Shown here piece by piece: positions 5,594 to 5,605 of a stretch of 5,605 nucleotides of DNA. The position numbers were made by a program, and so were the translations under genes. The notes under the pieces were generated by a model. The model worked only from the letters and a program-made list of their open reading frames with translations, was not told the origin of the DNA and searched no databases. Source of the DNA: a bacterium (GTDB lineage: Bacteria > Auribacterota > UBA3054 > B51-G9). The stretch lies in assembly GCA_029933535.1 (NCBI GenBank), contig JAOZNZ010000011.1, positions 12,029 through 17,633 of the forward strand, in the 5' to 3' direction. The number at the start of each line of letters is the position of its first letter. Within the stretch, counting starts at the first letter, position 1.

Positions 5594-5605
5594 GCTATTT
5601 ATAAT
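5594..5605. repeat. 12-bp copy of the sequence bordering the first array
   Basis: GCTATTTATAAT here is identical to 3353-3364, which encodes the last IINS residues of the DUF4838 protein on the minus strand. In both places it directly adjoins, or nearly adjoins, a heptad array. It may be the end of another leftward gene continuing past the window edge, but the visible piece is too short to call a gene. Confidence 0.45.

Overview
The window is bacterial DNA with two large, intact, convergent protein genes. They are separated and flanked by unusually repeat-rich intergenic DNA. A cytoplasmic-looking CehA/McbA-type metallohydrolase reads rightward (144-2723). A Sec-exported protein of the DUF4838 / alpha-glucuronidase-like type reads leftward (5302-3347). 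These families, the clean Sec signal peptide and the low-complexity intergenic DNA suggest an environmental Gram-negative bacterium, for example Planctomycetota/Lentisphaerota (PVC) or a Bacteroidota-related (FCB) lineage. No marker gene is present, so this placement is only a guess.

Layout: 1-143 is AT-rich leader DNA with a plausible sigma70-like promoter, a 21-bp dyad overlapping its -35 box, and a 9-bp direct repeat. 144-2723 is the metallohydrolase. 2724-3346 is a 623-bp convergent intergenic region. It holds short GC-rich hairpins, small 7-bp-period repeats in both orientations, a remnant of a four-helix-bundle (23S rRNA intervening-sequence type) gene, a 76-bp structured element between 8-bp direct repeats, and a 168-bp array of 23 seven/eight-base modules. 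The last part of that array contains the stop codon of the leftward gene. 3347-5302 is the DUF4838 protein. 5303-5605 holds its ribosome binding site, ATTTTAG heptads, a second copy of a hairpin motif from the first intergenic region, two small hairpins, a second heptad array, and a 12-base sequence identical to the DNA that borders the first array.

The genes: the metallohydrolase probably hydrolyses an amide, ester or carbamate-like bond with a PHP-type metal centre. The DUF4838 protein is probably a periplasmic or surface carbohydrate-active enzyme. They are convergent and differ in base composition (about half G+C against about one third in sampled stretches), so I see no sign that they form one operon or pathway.

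The most notable signal is the intergenic DNA: at least five separate simple-repeat tracts, of different sequence, share a 7-bp period, and the leftward gene lies between two related arrays. No complete new defence or mobile system is visible; the interest lies in the repeat system and its relation to the 3' end of the DUF4838 gene.
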